Source: Solanum dulcamara (Eukaryota > Streptophyta > Magnoliopsida > Solanales > Solanaceae). Taken from it: a DNA stretch of 64,000 bases. Each line of letters begins with the position of its first letter. The stretch's first letter is position 1. The stretch lies in assembly GCF_947179165.1 (NCBI RefSeq), contig NC_077239.1, forward strand, positions 20,429,134 through 20,493,133, written 5' to 3'. Positions 45,721-57,994 of the stretch are shown here, piece after piece. A program made the translations under genes and the position numbers. The notes below the pieces were generated by a model. The model ran no database searches. It was given only the letters and a program-made list of their open reading frames with translations, and was not told the origin of the DNA.

Positions 45721-47340
45721 CATCCTTGGAGTGTCTATAGACCGTGTCTAGTAGAGTCTTTTTTATCGGTGTGTTGTGCACCACATCTATAGAAAAGAGG
45801 CTACAGAACATTTAGGATGTTACCTTTCTTTTATATCTACGATCGTGCGATAGAGCCAAGTCATACGGAATGAAATTCCTCATACTAGCTTGTGATTTTT
45901 GCAGAAGGACAACATCGATACAAGAAGGTGACTGAAAATATTAAAAGTTACAAAGCACGCAGGTAAGCAAAGGCACGAAATATATATATCGGGTAACGTA
46001 TTGAGGTATAATTGGAATGTAAAGTTGAATTTGAAAGGAAAAGTAGCCAGGAAAGTTAACAGGTGCAGTTCGAGTGGGCATATGAGGTAAGTCCATTATC
46101 ATACTGTTGATATTGGGTGCCCTGTGTGGCTGTGGTATGATATGATCTGAATATATACATGCGTGCCCTGTAGGGCACTGTTGGCATTTCCTGCGTGCAG
46201 GGGTTGAGATAGGGAGAAATACAAAGAAAACTCCACCCAAATTTTCCTAGAAATAAAAAGAGAATGAGATAATAGGTTGTGGTATGTCTTCAAAGGTCGT
46301 GCCCACAATAATGATGAAATTTGGATAGACCACGAGTATGGCTGACCTCGAGAAATAAGTTAATTGCTGAATTGATGGCAATAGAAACTAGGAGGTTGAT
46401 ATTGGTTTGGTAAAACACAGTTGGAAAAGACTTATGATACAAAGAAAATGATTTAGAGAAGACTGATAGATCTGGATAGAATGATATACTAAGGGGCCGA
46501 CTGAATTGATACACAGGAGTAAACTATGACGAGTTGTAGTTAAAGGAAGTAACACTATGATTAAGACAGGAGTACAAGGAAAAAAGAATTATGACGGATG
46601 TGAAGTATTAATAAGACAGCTTGTGAGACATTAAGGATGATATTAACTAAGATGGGTAAGTAACCCATAGTAAGAATCTTTAACAAGGTTAAGAGGTGTC
46701 ATACTATGAGATTGAATGTGAACAGGATATCAGGTGAATGTAACGAAGATCATTATGAGAATAAGTAAAGCCTAGTAAGGAAATAACTAAAGGATATGAC
46801 ATGGTTTGTGGAAAAACAGAAAAGCAAATAGAGAATGAATAAGAAGGCTTACATAGATTTATAGGGAAGGTTCAGAATAAAAGTTCAAGTGGTAACGAAA
46901 GTAAAGGTGAGCAATAATACAGGAGGAATACCAGAAATGACTGGTATACTTAGAACAAATAAAGTTAAACATAAGATGTTTTGAAAACGAGAAATGAAAG
47001 GATTACTAAAGAAAGCACTTAAGATGGACGTGATTAATTAAGTATGAGTATCGAACAAAAAGGAAAATAGACAACTACGAACTGAAGATATAGTGCGATG
47101 AAAAGGTGATAAGACAAGACTACTATTAGAACAAAGTTGATATGGTTTTAAATAAGATTAGAAGTTAGCATCAGGTACACGACAAGGGTGAAAGCTTATG
47201 GGGCATAAAGAAGTATTGTGTATACGTGACTCCACCTGGGAGAATAGTGAGATCCTTGAAAGATGAGGGAATGTGGATTTGAAGAACAACTGATGCATTG
47301 TGAACAGGGGATGTGGCTTCCGTCAAAGTCTTGTGACGAA

Positions 47341-47430
47341 ATAAGAATAAAGAAGAGTTGACCTGGGAAGCCGAAGAAGAGATGGAAAAGAAATATCCGT
47401 ATGTGCTACATACGTCTACAGGAAGTATAA
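47341..47430 (+). pseudogene. pol: pol C-terminal end, element C
   Basis: NKNKEELTWEAEEEMEKKYPYVL matches the terminal segment of gypsy pol. It is the only clearly coding remnant in element C, showing that C derives from an autonomous ancestor by internal deletion or decay. A stop follows at about 47446. Confidence 0.75.
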
Positions 47431-47526
47431 AGTCCTGGGTTAGTTTAATCGATGAATAAAAGGGTCTACGGATGACAACCATTATGGAGAATTCCTAAAG
47501 TCCTCGTCCGACCTAATGAGCTTAGT

Positions 47527-47563
47527 TAACATTCTAGGACGAATGTTCTAAAGGAGGGAAGGA
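47527..47563 (+). other. inverted repeat and polypurine tract, element C
   Basis: aacattct and cgaatgtt (one mismatch, 4-nt loop) lie directly before the tract aaaggagggaagga and the TGTTATAACCC LTR start. Element D has the perfect version (57957-57994). Confidence 0.75.
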
Positions 47564-50500
47564 TGTTATAACCCGTACTTTGGTACTTCGGAATGCTTTC
47601 TTAAGCTTCTTAAAAGTTGCCATGTGACTTAGATTGTCTACCACGCTATCAAATAACTCTAAGGGTAGGAGAATGAGATACCCCATAATAGAGAAGATTG
47701 GAAATAGGGTTATAAGAATTCATAAGGAGTTGGAGGACAAGTAATGAGTCGTAGGACTCGATCTACTAACGTAATCTACCAACTTGGGTGTTCTATGTAA
47801 TTAAGCTACTTGAGTATACGTCAAGCTTAAGTAGCAAGGAATGCATAGGCTCTTAAAGTAAGACGAGATTATGGACCTACGGAAGGGAAATAAGGAAATG
47901 ACGCGCCTACTCGAAGCAAGTAGGTGATACACCTACTTGGAAAAGTAGGTGATGCACCTACTTAGTCTTAAGTAGGTGATGCAGCAGCTTGGGGTGGATC
48001 CCACTGCCACATGGCAGCATGTGATTGGCCGTATGGGTTGAGGTGGCACCCTAGGAGGCTGCCACGTGTCACCCTTAGGGGGATACCACGTGTAACCTTC
48101 TAAAGAGGTACATATATATGTCTTATGATGACTATTAACTCATTCTTCATCCAAAATTTCAGCAAACATAGAGAGAAAAGAGTGCAGTCACGGTTTAAGA
48201 GAAACTAAGGTAAGTTTCCAATTTTCTCTCCGTGAATTAATTATTTATGGCATTCCTAAACAACATAGAGGTGTATATATGTGTGTTATATGGCTTATAA
48301 TCTGATTCTCATCCAAATTTAAGCAAAGAATAAGAGAGAAAACGTGAGACAAAGAAAGAGAGAAAACGCTAGGGAACAGACCCGTTTTTGAATTAAACTG
48401 TTGTTAGTAATACAAGTATAACTCCTAGTGTAAGGCTTAGTTTCATGTGATTCAAGATGTTTTGGAAAGCTATTTGATATGTATATAACTTACATAAGCC
48501 TATAAAATCCATTTTGGCTTTTATCTGCTCGAAAATGGGTGATGAAGTATGGGGATGTTCTGCCCAGATTTTGGTTTGGGAAATGCTATACGGACTGCTG
48601 TTGGTATTTTGGGCATATATTTTTGTAAACAATTGTTGTAGGGGTGATTAAAAATTTTATGTGACCCTAATACACATGTCTATAACTTTTACTGAGTCTA
48701 CAAATCCTTTTTCCCTCAATTACCCCTTCGAATCTAAGTGACAATACAAGATAGTAGGCTGTCCAGAATTCACGTTTTGATAGTGTTGGCAAGTTTTGGC
48801 CAATTTCGGGTAAGGTAAGGACTTTAATTTAAATTTGGAGGTTATGGTGTTGGTATTAAGTGTATTATAGGTTGTTTAAGTATCTGGAAATGTGAAAACA
48901 TCATAGAGATGCTTGGCGTTCGAAATAAATTAAATCGGAATCGCTATAGTTGAATTATCGTCGAAGTAAAGTGTTGTTCTTGTGGCGTACTTCTGCAGCT
49001 GTGTGGGGGTTTATTTCAGGGCCTAAATGGGTTCTAAAAGGGGTGTGGTTGCTGTTGGTAACAGCCACATGACCCCTCGTTTTATATAAATAAAGGCTTT
49101 GCGAAATAAAGACTAGAAACCCTATTTTGGTGTCTTAATTTTCAGCAAGTTGTTTGGAGCATGTGTTGCGTGATGTCGCCATGTTTTATATTTATATGCT
49201 GCAGGGTGTTGTTGTTGGTCGGCTGTAGTGATTAGGGATGTAATTGGAAATTTAGATAAGGCACTTTATAGGGGAGGTGCTGCCCAATTTTCGTTAACGC
49301 CTTAACTAATTAAAGAAATAGTCGAGGAGACGAATAAGGAAATAGGTTCCATGAATGCTAAGGTGCAACCGAGGGCACTGAAAAGTTAAGGTTGTTGATA
49401 CTCGCATTTCTTCCATGTTAAATAGGTTTGGAGGATGATGACATGAACGTGATGAAAATAAGTCCATACGAGGTATGTGAAGCTTTCTTTTGGCATGTTT
49501 TTGGCATAAGTATGTAAAGCTTATCTTCTCTTATTTTGGCATGTCTTAGAGATAAGTGGTTGGTATATGTAATGTGGAGATAGTCCTATTCATAGAATCC
49601 CGAGCATGATTCATTAATCTTATTCACTTCTTGATGTTAGAACTCCTGCGATGGTTTAGTTATGGTCTTATAAGCCTTTTACGTGATAAGAAGTAATACA
49701 CGTGAAGCCTATCTCTTCCTTTCCTTGGAATGGATTAATGTAAGTGAAACGAGGTATGATATGAGTTAGAGATAGTTCCATTTACAGGCTCTGGATATGA
49801 CTCATGACTTGTACTCACTCTTGAATGATAAGGGTATTAAAGTAGTTGAACTACGACCCTCGAGCCTTCTATAGGGTGAATAGTGATGGAATGTGTAAGC
49901 TCCTATACCTAAGGGCTTTTGAACATATTTAATAATGATACGTGAGGGATGTTTGACATCTTACCAAGTTTTACATGCAAGTATATGCATTATTAGGTGA
50001 TATGTGGATCGGGCCGTCGTACCTCGGCATTGTTATGCATTATACGGATCAAGCCATCATACCTCGGCATTACTATATGATATATGGATCGGGCCATCGT
50101 TCCTCGGCATTATTATATGATATGTAGATTGGGCTGTCGTTCCTCGGCATGTGCTTGATATATATATGGATTGGGTTGTACGTTCCATAGTGCTAACAAT
50201 ATGCATATGCCTATAGTGATAGATGATGTATTTGTAATATTGAGTCCCCAAGCAGGACGGATACGGTACGTGATACTAGTATATAGAAATTTGTTTTATG
50301 AGGTGCAGGTACAATAACCTATTAAATACTATACTTGATTTCCTGCATCTCTATTTCAGTTGTTGTCCCAGTTATGTATGCTTATGTACTCAGTACATAT
50401 ATCTTACTGACCCCCTTTCTTCGGGGGGCTGCATTTCATGCCCACAGGTATAGTTGTTCATTTCAGAGCTCATCCCGCTTAGGATTTCTGCTCACCTATG

Positions 50501-50588
50501 ATTGGAGATGCTCTGCTATTCCGGCGCCTAGTTTTTTTGTACTGGTCCTCCGGTGTATATATATGTATTTGTTCATTCAGGGGTATGG
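47564..50588 (+). repeat. Element C 3' LTR, main part
   Basis: Colinear with 42363-45370, all modules present. It is cut at 50588 within the arm region of hairpin 2 by element D; the last 327 bp continue at 60163-60489 and match 45374-45700. The short repetitive minus-strand frame at 50057-50251 is the minisatellite read backwards. Confidence 0.9.
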
Positions 50589-53500
50589 TGTTACACCCCA
50601 CCTTTTTTAAGCTCGGAATGTCTCATAAGTTCCTTGGATATTATCATGTGAGCCGGATATGCTACGACACTATCAAATGACTCCAAGGAGGGGAGGATGT
50701 GATACCCCATAGTAGAGAAGGTTGGAGATGAAGTCATAAGAATCCAGAAGGAATTGGAGGCCAAGTAATGAGTCGTAGGAATCGATTTACCTACGTAAGC
50801 TACTAACTTGGAAGTCTTATATTCCTAAGCTATTGGAGTACGTACCAAGCTTGCGTAGCATAGATTACATAGGCTCTTAAAATAAAACAAAATTACGAAC
50901 CCACGAAGGAGAAGAAAAAAATGACACATGGCAGCCAATGGAGGAGTGCCACGTGGTAGCACCTCAATCAAGCAGGCGACCCACCTGCTTGGGGTCAACT
51001 AGGTGACCCACTTGATTGGGGGAGGGGGGCCCCACTGCCATGTGGCAGCCCCTAATTAGTTGCATAGATATGGTGGCCCAATCACGGCTGGACACGTGTC
51101 ACCCTGGGGATGACACGTGTCACCCCCCATAGCCACCCTATATATATGTGTATTGTGACTAAGTATATCATTCTTAGCCAAAAATTCAGCCAAGAACAAG
51201 AAAATAAAAACGTAGAGAGGAAGAGAAAGAAGGCAGCCATGGTTTCTAAGAAATTAAGGTAAGTTCTTCACTTTTCTTTCGTGAATTAATTATATACGGT
51301 GTTCCCTAAGCATGTGGAGGTGCATATATGTATTTTACGATATCTACAGAATTAATTCTTCAGCTTGGAACTTGAGAGGAAGTTGAAAGAAAAAAGAGGG
51401 AAAACGTTAAAAACTAGTCAACAAACCCGTTTTTGGAGGGGACAGTTGTTAGTAATATTCGTATAACTTATTGTGTATATCTTCGTTTCTGGTGATTCAA
51501 TATATTTTGGAAATATATTTCATAGGTATATAATTTTCATTTAGACTTTCAAATCCATTTTTGCTTTTATCTTCTCAAAAAAGGGTGATGAAGTGTAGAG
51601 GAGGTACTGCCCAGATTTTTGGTTTGGAAATCTTACACGTATTGCTGTTGGTGTTTTGGGCATATCTTTTTGTAAGAAAATTGATGTAGGGGTGATTCGA
51701 AATTTTATGTGACCCTAAGACACATTTCTATAACTTTCATTAAGGACATAAATACTGCTTCCCTCCATTACCCCTTTGAAACGAAGCGAGAAGGTAAACC
51801 AGTAAGCTGTCCAGAATTCACGTTTTGATAGTTTTGAGTGAGTTGTTGCTGCAGGGGTTTAATGTATTGTTGCAGGGCCTAAATGCATTCTAAAAGGGAT
51901 GTGGATGCTTCCGGTTGCATCCACACGACCCCTCGTTGCGTATAATGAAAGGCGTTACAAATTAAAGGCTAGACGCCCTATTGTGATATTGTATTTTTGA
52001 ATAAGTCGTTTGTAGTTTATGTTGTATATTGTTGGTGAGGATTACTTACACATATGCTGCAGGTTGTTGTTGTAGGTTGGCTGTAGGTCTTAGGGACCTA
52101 ATTGAAAATTTGTATAGGGCACATTATAGGGGAGGTGCTGCCTAATTTTCATTAACGCCTTAACAAACTAAAGAACTAGTCGAGGAAACGACTAAGGAAA
52201 TAGATTCCATTAATACTAAGGTGTAACCTAAGATGCTGGAAAGATAAGAGTAGTGGATATTCATATTACTTTCATATTGAATAGGTTCAAAGGACGACGA
52301 GACGAGCAGCATAAAGAGTAAATCCCAAGAGGTATGTGAAGCTTCTCTTGGTATGTTTTTGGTAGAGGTATGTAAAGCCTATCTTTTCTCTTTTGGCATG
52401 TCTTAGATATAAGAAGGATATGTTATGAGCTTTGGGGGTAATTCCATTCCCAGGTTCTGAATATGACTTAAGGACCCTCACTCACTTTTGAATGTTAAAC
52501 TTTAAAGTAGTAAGTTGCTATCTTCGAGTCTTCTATATGACTGTATAACAATTGATTCGACTAAACTCTTGTTTGTAAAAAAAAGGCTCTGAGATAATCA
52601 GATAATCAATGCTCGGACTACTATAAGATATTTCACATTGGCATACGTCTAAGATTTCTAAAAACTCCTTTTTACATAGTCCTTAGTGACAGTTAGAGAG
52701 TATACGTCAGATACCTTCTGCCCTGATCCCCAGGTGATGGTTCACTTGATGACTTCATTGAGTCTCAGATAATGATTTAAACTGTGTTTTGTTTCTCACT
52801 ACTCTACTCATGTATACTGTGACACTTTGTTCACTGAGTCCCAGGACAGGTCCGTTATTGTGCACAACTCACTGCATTGTCCACCGAGCCCTTCACTAGA
52901 GGGTCGGGTATGTATATATATATATATATGTTGATGATGTGTTGTAATAAGATAACGATGACGTGGGGCCTGATACTGATACTACAGATATGATTCACCG
53001 GATCCCTGAAAGGGCCGGCTATATTGTATAATTTGAGCATGCATGCATTTATGACTTACAAAGTACAGGTACATGTTTCCAATTTTCATAGTTTATCCCC
53101 TCTTTCTCTACTTCAGATATGCTTCCAGTTGTATTATGTTATGTTTTACATACTCAGTACATATATCGTACTGACCCCCTTCTTCGGGGGCCTGCGTTTC
53201 ATGCCCGCATGTACAGGTACGGGTGTTAGGAGTCCGTCAGCTTAGGATTCCGCTTAGCTCAGATGGAAGAGACTCCATTGTATCGGAGCCTAGTTTTGGC
53301 ACTAGCCACTGATGTATATCATCATTTTATTTATTTAGGGGTACGGCGGGGGCCCTGTCCCGGCATATGTTGTCATTATTATTTTTATAGGTCTACAGAC
53401 ATGTATATGTGGGTTGTGTATGTCAGTTTGATTCAGCTGGGTCTACATGATATATGATACACGTGATTATGTTATGACAGCCTTGTCGGCTTGCGTGCCC

Positions 53501-53677
53501 TGTCATGTTGTGACACAAATGAAAAAGGCTACAGGTTTATGAAAATGTTATCACCCCATAGGGATCTGTTGCATGATATTATCTTATTTACGATTCAACG
53601 GGACCACAGCTAATAGATATGTGTATGGGGAGTCCAGGTCGGACCCCAGTCATGGCCTACGGGGTTGGGTCGTGACA
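50589..53677 (+). repeat. Element D 5' LTR
   Basis: Starts TGTTACACCCC and ends gggtcgtgaca. Relative to C it shares the first about 1.7 kb and the last about 0.6 kb, but the central part differs: instead of the 40-bp minisatellite it has spaced GC modules (cactgagtcccaggac, ccgagcccttcactagaggg, ccggatccctgaaagggccgg-like) and a TA run (52915-52928). An ATG in a cagccatgg context (51239) sits 20 nt before the GTAAGT donor. Confidence 0.9.
50974..51025. repeat. palindromes upstream of element D TATA box
   Basis: Arms aagcaggcg and cacctgctt (one mismatch, loop acc), then a second, looser pair (taggtgacccactt). Compared with element C (aagtaggtg/cacctactt), the T-A pair at arm position 4 is C-G here: both arms changed together. 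Confidence 0.6.
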
Positions 53678-53681
53678 GAAG

Positions 53682-53697
53682 TAGTATCAGAGCAGTT
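53682..53697 (+). other. primer-binding site, element D
   Basis: tagtatcagagcagtt starts 4 nt after the LTR end; one change from TGGTATCAGAGCAG. Confidence 0.82.
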
Positions 53698-56600
53698 CGT
53701 CCTTGGATTGTCTGCAGACCGTGTCTAGTATAGTCTTGGTTATCGATGTGTTGCGCGCCACATCTATAAATAGAAAGCTACAGGACATTTAGGATGTTAG
53801 CTTTCTTCTACATCTGAGATCGTGCTTTAGATCCGAGTCATAGGAAAATTCCTTATACTAACCTTGGATCTTAACAGAAGGACGACATCAACCGAATGAA
53901 GTAATTGATGATATAGAAAGTTACGAAGCATGCAGGTAAGTAAAGTAAAGCAAAGGAAGATATCTGTTTGGTATGGTATTGAACTAATATTGAAATGTAA
54001 AGTTGAAACCTTAAAGTAAGGCAAACAGGAAATGCCACAGATGCAGTTTGAAGTTGGACATACGAGGTAAGTCCAATATTTTTATATTATTATTAATATT
54101 GAAAGCCCCGTGTGGCTGCGGTGTAAGACGATATTGAAAGCCTTGTGCAACTATCATGGGATATGAATATATATATGTGTTGGCCCTGTGAGGCGTTGTT
54201 GTTATTTTCTGCGTGCAGGTTATGGGATAGTAAGAAGTGTAGAGGAAACTCTGCCGAAATTTTCCCAGAACGGGGAAAAGGAAATGAAACATAGATTTTT
54301 GAGATGTTTGAGAAGTTGATACCAAGTACCCCCACTGTGTTCAACTAAAGCTGTAAGAGGTATCCTTTAGGTTGCCAATAAGGGGCACCCTTTTTACTTG
54401 AAGAATTTTATTTTGGAGGAACAAAAGCTTATTTAAGTAGAAATTTCGGACTACGGTATCTCCAGCCGTTTTTGTACTGTAGGAATATAAACAGATGGCT
54501 CAGGATAAAGGATAAGATGTCCCGTGAATGAGTTTCACTCTTTTTGAAAAAAATACCAAGCCCTCAACTCCTAATTGTAAATTAGATGAGTTGTTCATAG
54601 CTCGAGGATAAATTCTGAAGGAGACTAGGTAGGTCAAGTACTAAAAGAAGTATTGTGATGTTTAAGATGTTTTGATTTCTTCCAATAATGGTTGGAAAAT
54701 GATTTATGATAACAATTTATAGTTCTCCACCAACTAATTGGGGAAAGAACTTCTAATAGAAGTACCTCAAAGAGATGTCAGGAACTGAATACGAATACGA
54801 ACTAAAAGAGGGATATCGATATGTAAGAATGAATTGAACAGTGTGATACAATTATAGAGGGATAAAGTAGGACCACTAGTAAGGCGCACTTGGTATACGT
54901 TGATTAAGTTAAAAGCCTGTGTTGACTACGCAGTAAGAGTATGGAGCTTAAGATATAAAGAAATGACGTGTGTACACAACATCGCCCCAAAAATAGTGGA
55001 ACCCTTACGGTACGAGGATGACAAACTTAAGGAATAAATGGCACAACTTCCATTCATCCCAAGAAACAAAGGATATAGTTTGGGACAAAGCCACTACTTT
55101 AAGAAAACCTAGAATAGTTATCGTCAGAATACTAGTACTACCTAATTGAAATTTGAACGACTACAAGTACAAACAGAGGAAAGTACGAGTACCCTCTAAA
55201 GGGGGGAAGTTAATGAGAAATGGCAAAAGTAAGGTGAAGGCAATCGATATGGGAATATATTTTAGATGGGTGTCTAAACTTCAATAAGATATCTTGCCGA
55301 ACCAAGTTAGAAAGCTCTGGAAGCTACCAATAATTGGATGGAAGCGAGAATGCTACATAAGGCAGCGATAAGAAGTTGTGACGAAAACCTGAACAACATA
55401 ACACTAGAAGGCGGCTGTGTATAAAAACAAAAGAGTGTAACCATGAAAGGATATCAATCAACTTAAGAGACATTATGAAGGATAATGACAACATGCTAGA
55501 CCAAAAGCCAAAATGTTGGTTATAGAGTTAGTCGCAAATGATGTTGCGATAGATAAATAATCAAAGAAAAAGGAATAGAAAGCCTCCTATGGTAGAAAAT
55601 GAGGAGAACACAAAATGAATGAAGGATCGTGGAGCTAAAGATCTACGCCAATACTGGATGCAAGATAACAAATGAAAGGACAGGGCAAAACATAAAGACT
55701 CGCGAGACAACGCTGAGGTAAATCTGGATCTAAGTCGAGTGCCCCACATATTATGGCAAGGATTACAATGAAACGTGACACGAAGACTTCCCAGGTAGGT
55801 CACCCATCCCAATATTACTCTCTCCCCAGCACGCTTAACTTCAAAATTCTGATGGAACTTAATGTGTAATCGCGCGAGATAGAGGAATCTTAACTAGAGA
55901 CGGAGAAACAATATGAGATTATGTACCCAGAGTATTATAAGATACGTTAAGGCAATTGTAACAAGGGCTTAAGAAAAACAAGAAGGATTAGCTAATTGCT
56001 AACTAACGACGCACTCAAATGCCACAGCTCTTCAACATAGAACCAGTTAATGAGAGGAAAACCGCAGAATAACTATATGGGCCAGTGGGCGAGGGAATTT
56101 CGACACCACTTAGTAGCCAACTCGGAGGGCAAAAAAGTAGAACCCAAAAGGTAAGGGTACCAGCTGATGTAATTTACGAATGACAGGAAGTAGTGCCTAA
56201 GGTCGAAAATTTCACGATATGACCAGGACTACAAGACTCACTTTGCAGTCCAGCGCCATGAATCTAGAGGGAATGTTACTTGTGGATTAACGATATTAGT
56301 CCCTGTCTCTTTGATCAAAGGTTACCTACTCTGCCGAGAAAGTGTAAAATTGTAGAGTAAAAGAGTGGTAGGACCTTATGGAGTCCCCATAGCTATTATT
56401 CGAGGCAAAGAAGCCTAAGTTATAATTAACGACCTAGAGATGCAAAGAAAGGTTACGCCAAACTATCGAGAGGGAATTAGTACTACGGGTGACATAATAC
56501 ATGGCCAAGATTGGGCCAAAGATCTACCCCGACATCGAATATAGGATAAGGGAGAAAAAGGCGAGGTAAAACATGAGGACTAGCGAGATAACGCTAGGAT

Positions 56601-57119
56601 ATTTCTTGTAGCCTCTCATCATTTTGTAAGGGAGAAAATGACACAGGGTAATATGTCTAGAGGATTACAAGTGGGGGTAAGGAAAGTGGTGAAAGAGTTT
56701 AAATAAAACTGGCAGAACTAGCTAGTTACTACAGGATGACGAGTTTATATGCCAAAATTCCTTCAGAATTACACCAGATCATGTTAGACAAAGCACAAAA
56801 CGACTACGAGAGCCATTATATGAGGGAACTGCAACATTATTCGGTAGCCAACCCTGAGGATTAGAAAAAAAGGAGGGGAAGAAGGACCCAAAAGATAGAA
56901 TGCCAATTACAGTTCTGAAAAGAGTCAAGAAGGACTATACGAGGCTAACGAATCAGCTCATTTGCTTTCAAACAAAACCACCTATACAGCTGGAACTAGG
57001 TGAAGTTATAGGACAAGAAGGTAATAAGGTTCTGTGTGGTTTCCCCAGCTAATATCTCAGATAGAGGGACTTCAATTATGATTAACGTCTAGAAATCAGT
57101 CCAAGAGGAGGTCGAAAGC

Positions 57120-57330
57120 ACCGACAGGCCTTCGTACCGCATTTTCCGTGGGCTGCTGAATAGGCTGAGCATACTATCAACTACTAGAAAATATATTGCG
57201 AGCTTATGAGGATGGCTTTAAATGTAGCTAGGGCTATCGTCCAGCAATTATTGAGTTTACCTACGAGAAGGGCTACCGTTCTGGTATTTAGATGACCCCC
57301 CTACAAGATATTGTAAGGCAGAGTATATGA
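57120..57330 (+). pseudogene. pol: integrase relic, element D
   Basis: A frame with several stops reads LENILRAYEDGFK, then IIEFTYEKGYRSGI, a stop, and MTPLQDIV. It matches LEDMLRA..DFKG, LIEFAYNN.YHSSIQM.P.EALYG of active integrases, the part after the catalytic Glu. The GQAERTI segment itself is badly altered (about 57150-57170). Confidence 0.6.
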
Positions 57331-57784
57331 GTCCCCCTATTGGGGAAAATACTAAGCCTCTAGGCCGAACAGGATTAAGTAAACTATTGACTAACAACCC
57401 AGAGTAGGCAGAAATGATATACAAATAATCGACATCGATATACAGAGTGCAAATTGATGATTTGATATTCATAATGGAGTCGCCCAGAAAAGGGAACTTA
57501 ACCCAAAATATATTAGACTCAAGTTACTCATAAAATGGGCAATGTGGTGGGTAAGTTGAGATTACTATCTTACTTGGAAACTATACGCCCAATCCATCAG
57601 ATAAGAATGTTTCGCAAAGGTACTAACTAGCCGTCCAGGGTATATTCCATAGATAAGGTCCAGAAGATGGAATCTTGTGAGGAAAAACCTATCCCCATCT
57701 TAGATCGGCAAACTGGAAGATTGTAGACTAAAGACGTGCCTTCCAGCAAGATACGATAGAAAAACCAAAACCAGAAAGAGGATG

Positions 57785-57850
57785 ATCGAAGAACTGAAGA
57801 GAACATGAAATAAGAGTATCCGCACCTGTAACCGATATTTACAGGTAACC
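57785..57850 (+). pseudogene. pol: pol C-terminal trace, element D
   Basis: EDDRRTEENMK, a stop, then EYPHL fits the terminal WE.E..M...YPHLF signature only loosely. Position (150-200 nt before the polypurine tract) agrees with that in elements C and G. Confidence 0.45.
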
Positions 57851-57956
57851 CCAACTCCTGAAACACGTATATGAAGTACTTGTAGGGAAGTATGTGTTAA
57901 GAAGATCGCAAAGAATCTCCCTACGATTTGTATAAGGTACTAAGAGCAGTTTTGTC

Positions 57957-57994
57957 TAACATTCGGGGACGAATGTTCTAAAGGGGGGGAAGGA
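57957..57994 (+). other. perfect inverted repeat and polypurine tract, element D
   Basis: aacattcg and cgaatgtt form a perfect 8-bp stem around ggga, followed by the purine run aaagggggggaagga and the LTR start TGTTACACCTC at 57995. Confidence 0.8.

Larger units (their letters stand above)
45701..47563 (+). other. Element C internal region, leader plus deleted coding part
   Basis: The first 500 nt match the leader of element D (53678-54250), including acceptor-like tttttgcag (ending 45904), donor-like cgcag|gtaagc (GT 45963-45964), gag|gtaagtcc (GT 46087-46088) and a pyrimidine-rich ttcctgcgtgcag (ending 46200). From about 46250 to 47330 it is A-rich decayed sequence with no frame I can assign. 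Open frames on either strand here are short and unsupported. Confidence 0.6.
53678..57994 (+). other. Element D internal region (decayed)
   Basis: The leader matches element C: acceptor-like taacag (ending 53877), donor-like gcag|gtaagt (GT 53936-53937), gag|gtaagtcc (GT 54067-54068) and ttttctgcgtgcag (ending 54218). The stretch between the first acceptor and donor is exactly 58 nt in both elements. From 54400 to 57100 it is A-rich with no frame I can assign, but holds a diverged internal duplication (about 55630-56180 versus 56510-56940). Integrase traces follow. Confidence 0.6.
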
